A stretch of DNA of 7,661 bases from contig DBNM01000100.1 of the NCBI GenBank assembly GCA_002299135.1, forward strand, positions 4,259-11,919, read 5' to 3'. The translations under genes were made by a program, and so were the position numbers. Source of the DNA: Candidatus Neomicrothrix sp. UBA672 (GTDB lineage: Bacteria > Actinomycetota > Acidimicrobiia > Acidimicrobiales > MedAcidi-G1). The notes beneath the pieces were generated by a model, which saw nothing but the letters and a program-made list of their open reading frames with translations, was not told where the DNA came from and ran no database searches. Within the stretch, counting starts at the first letter, position 1; the number at the start of each line of letters is the position of its first letter. Below, one piece after another: positions 5,796-7,661 of this stretch.

Positions 5796-7568
5796 ATGGG
5801 AATTGTGGATGATGACATTCGTAGAGTCCGCGAAGAATCTGACATAATACGTTTAATCACACAACACACTCAGTTGAAAAAAGTAGGGCGTTCATGGAAA
5901 GGACTTTGTCCTTTCCATAATGAAAAAACCCCTTCTTTCACTGTCAATCAAGAAAATGGCCGATATTACTGTTTTGGTTGTCAAGCAACAGGGGATTCGA
6001 TTGAGTTTTTACGTGAAATCGACAGCCTTGATTTTGTAGCTGCTGTTGAAATGCTTGCGGCACAAAATGGAATACCGCTTCGATATACCGACAAAAAGGA
6101 AAGCAAATCCCGTAACCGCAGAAAAGAGTTAATCGAACTCGTAGCGGAAGCTGTTGATTTCTACAGTAAAAAATTAATTGATATGGATAATCCTGAGGCA
6201 AGACCGGCTCGTGAGTATCTCAAACAAAGAGGCTTAGCCGGAGACATTGCTGCTAGGTTTTCTATTGGTTGGGCACCAGATTCATGGGATTCACTGTGTA
6301 AGCATCTTTCAGTTTCAAATAAGGATTTAGTTGCTTCTGGGCTGGGCGGCATAAACAAAAACGGTGGCCAATACGACTTCTTTAGAAATCGAATACTATT
6401 TCCAATTTTCTCAGAACAGGGAGACCCTATTGCTTTCGGTGGCAGGAAACTTCCAGAAGGGGAAGGTCCTAAATATAAAAACACATCTGATGAGGCTGAA
6501 ATCTACTCAAAGAGTCAGATCTTGTACGGCCTTAATTGGGCTAAAGAAGAAGCTGGAAGGGTTGATGAATTAGTCGTTTGCGAAGGCTATACAGATGTAA
6601 TTGGATGTCATGAAGCAGGAATTTCGAGAGCTATAGCAACATGCGGGACTGCATTAACTCAAGAACATGTAAGAAAAATGTCACGATTTGCTAAAAAAGT
6701 GGTTTTGGCTTTCGACGCTGACAATGCAGGTCAATCCGCCGCAGAAAAGGTCTATGAATGGGAATCTGAGTTTGATGTGCTTTTTAAGGTTGCCGATTTA
6801 CCTGAGGGTCAAGACCCAGGAGACCTCGCATTTTCAGATCCTAATGAGCTCAACAGGATAGTAGAAAGCGCTAAGCCTCATATGCAGTTTCGAGTTGACA
6901 GAGTTCTGGGAAAGGGAGATTTTGAAAGCAAGGAAGGCAGAGCAAGGGCGGCTATTGAAGCGATGAAAGTAGTTGCCCAACATCCAGATGAACTTATTCG
7001 TGATCAGTACATAGTTCAGATAGCTGATAAATGTCTCATAAGTGCAGATGAGATCAGGCGACGAGCTTCGAAGGAAAATTCTAAGGTGGAAAAAAGTGTT
7101 ACAGCTAGAGAAGTTGTTCCTGCAAAAATGGAAAGATTGACTACTGAATATCAGGCCTTGCGAATGCTCATTCATAAACCTGAGGAAGTTACGGACTGGT
7201 TGCACCCTGTTTTGTTGTCCGACCCGATGGCAGAGAGTGTTTTTGTGGCTTTAACAAGTTCAAATGATCTGCATGAAGCTAACCAGTCGCTTGGAGCTGA
7301 AGAATCTGACCTGATTGGACGTTTATCGGTCCAGGAAGCTGAAGATGATAAACCGCTTGGTGTGTTTTCACGACTTCTTTCACTGGCTGCTGAACGGAAA
7401 GCAGTCGAGTTCGAGTCATTAGCCCGTCAGTCAGGTGAACTTTCAGAGTATCAAGCTGATATTTCCTTCCTGAGGCGAAGTGTCATGGAATTAAATGAAG
7501 AAGGAATCCACCAGATTAAAGATGGAATGGAGTTGCGTTCTTGGCTTATAGATAAATCAGAAGCTTAA
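5796..7568 (+). CDS. dnaG: DNA primase
   Basis: Makes the short RNA primers that start Okazaki fragments at the replication fork, working with the DnaB helicase. Residues 1-100 form the CHC2 zinc-binding domain with Cys38, His41, Cys59 and Cys62 in CPFHNEKTPSF and YYCFGCQATGD. The N-terminal catalytic subdomain follows (YLKQRGL at 141-147; FFRNRILFPI at 195-204; AFGGRKL at 213-219). The TOPRIM fold then shows the metal-binding acidic residues Glu263 in CEGYTDV, Asp307 and Asp309 in AFDADNAG, and the DPGD at 340-343. Residues about 450-590 are the less conserved C-terminal helicase-interaction region. At 590 residues it is a normal length, slightly short for an actinobacterial primase. The start MGIVDDDIRRVREESDI matches the family N-terminus. 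There is no Shine-Dalgarno; a TANNNT element 6 nt upstream suggests a leaderless mRNA. The dgt gene that often precedes dnaG in actinobacteria is absent here, its place being taken by the PPDK-like gene. Confidence 0.97.
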   Translation: MGIVDDDIRRVREESDIIRLITQHTQLKKVGRSWKGLCPFHNEKTPSFTVNQENGRYYCFGCQATGDSIEFLREIDSLDFVAAVEMLAAQNGIPLRYTDKKESKSRNRRKELIELVAEAVDFYSKKLIDMDNPEARPAREYLKQRGLAGDIAARFSIGWAPDSWDSLCKHLSVSNKDLVASGLGGINKNGGQYDFFRNRILFPIFSEQGDPIAFGGRKLPEGEGPKYKNTSDEAEIYSKSQILYGLNWAKEEAGRVDELVVCEGYTDVIGCHEAGISRAIATCGTALTQEHVRKMSRFAKKVVLAFDADNAGQSAAEKVYEWESEFDVLFKVADLPEGQDPGDLAFSDPNELNRIVESAKPHMQFRVDRVLGKGDFESKEGRARAAIEAMKVVAQHPDELIRDQYIVQIADKCLISADEIRRRASKENSKVEKSVTAREVVPAKMERLTTEYQALRMLIHKPEEVTDWLHPVLLSDPMAESVFVALTSSNDLHEANQSLGAEESDLIGRLSVQEAEDDKPLGVFSRLLSLAAERKAVEFESLARQSGELSEYQADISFLRRSVMELNEEGIHQIKDGMELRSWLIDKSEA

Positions 7569-7636
7569 TTAATACATTTTCTGTGAAGATTTACCATTTA
7601 GTCTTTGAATAGCAACCGGTATGGTTAAGTGACTGG

Positions 7637-7642
7637 TAATAT
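7637..7642 (+). promoter_or_regulatory. Candidate -10 element (TAATAT) in the region downstream of dnaG
   Basis: TAATAT is a good TANNNT match in the 93-bp non-coding tail after dnaG. It would start transcription near 7649, a few bases before the possible tRNA 5' end at 7654. No convincing -35 is present 16-18 bp upstream (AACCGG region). No strong terminator hairpin is seen after dnaG; the only longer-range inverted repeat is TTACCA (7591-7596) with TGGTAA (7634-7639), separated by 37 nt. The AT-rich context makes a chance match possible. Confidence 0.3.
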
Positions 7643-7653
7643 TTCATTCTCCT

Positions 7654-7661
7654 TCCGGGGT
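7654..7661 (+). tRNA. Possible 5' end of a tRNA gene, truncated by the window edge
   Basis: The final eight bases, TCCGGGGT, fit the first seven acceptor-stem positions of a tRNA followed by the invariant T8. A T1-C2-C3 start is typical of bacterial tRNA-Asn, and a tRNA-Asn gene lies near dnaG in Mycobacterium as far as I recall. A TAATAT element 11 nt upstream is well placed as its promoter. Eight bases cannot establish a tRNA: the D, anticodon and T arms are outside the window. An alternative is the 5' region of rpoD or another protein gene. Confidence 0.25.

Noticed and set aside
7565..7572. TTAATTAA palindrome at the dnaG stop.
   Set aside because: An 8-bp AT-only palindrome is expected by chance in this composition and has no associated structure.
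7629..7661. GTG at 7629 opens a frame (MTGNISFSFRG) to the window end, possibly the start of the next protein gene.
   Set aside because: Only 11 codons are visible, they match no family I recognise, there is no Shine-Dalgarno, and TATGGT (7620-7625) ends only 3 nt before the GTG, too close for a -10.

Overview
The window is a compact, all-plus-strand housekeeping segment of a bacterial chromosome with seven protein genes and no mobile element, CRISPR array or complete RNA gene. In order: the 3' end of a HlyC/CorC-family membrane protein gene, era, uppS, recO, glyS (alpha2-type), a pyruvate phosphate dikinase-like gene lacking the ATP-grasp half, and dnaG. About 93 bases of non-coding DNA follow dnaG. 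They contain a possible promoter, and the last eight bases could be the 5' end of a tRNA.

Organism: the gene set and order resemble the actinobacterial arrangement (CorC - era - recO/uppS - glyS - ... - dnaG). The GlyRS is the single-chain class II type, with the A-A-G-x-T-R motif 3 that I recall from actinobacteria. Base composition looks moderate, near 40-45% GC by eye (not counted), so this is not a classical high-GC actinomycete. The best guess is a streamlined marine or freshwater actinobacterium, perhaps Acidimicrobiia. That is inference from gene order, short intergenic gaps and promoter style, not a database match.

Layout: the genes appear to form short transcription units. CorC and era abut with no spacer. 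uppS and recO are 2 bp apart, and recO's ribosome binding site lies inside the end of uppS. glyS and the PPDK-like gene are 8 bp apart. dnaG appears to stand alone. Each gene after a larger gap (uppS 57 bp, glyS 44 bp, dnaG 47 bp) lacks a Shine-Dalgarno sequence but has a TANNNT hexamer ending exactly 6 or 7 nt before its start codon. This is the arrangement expected of an actinobacterial -10 element driving a leaderless mRNA.

Function: the cluster joins ribosome assembly and translation (Era, GlyRS), cell-wall lipid carrier synthesis (UppS), DNA repair and replication (RecO, DnaG), and one phosphotransfer enzyme from pyruvate/PEP metabolism. The most unusual gene is that last one. It keeps the phosphohistidine and PEP/pyruvate domains with their key catalytic residues, starts in the linker where the ATP-grasp domain would normally end, and has Ala where PPDKs carry the regulatory Thr. 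I see no wholly new multi-gene system here.
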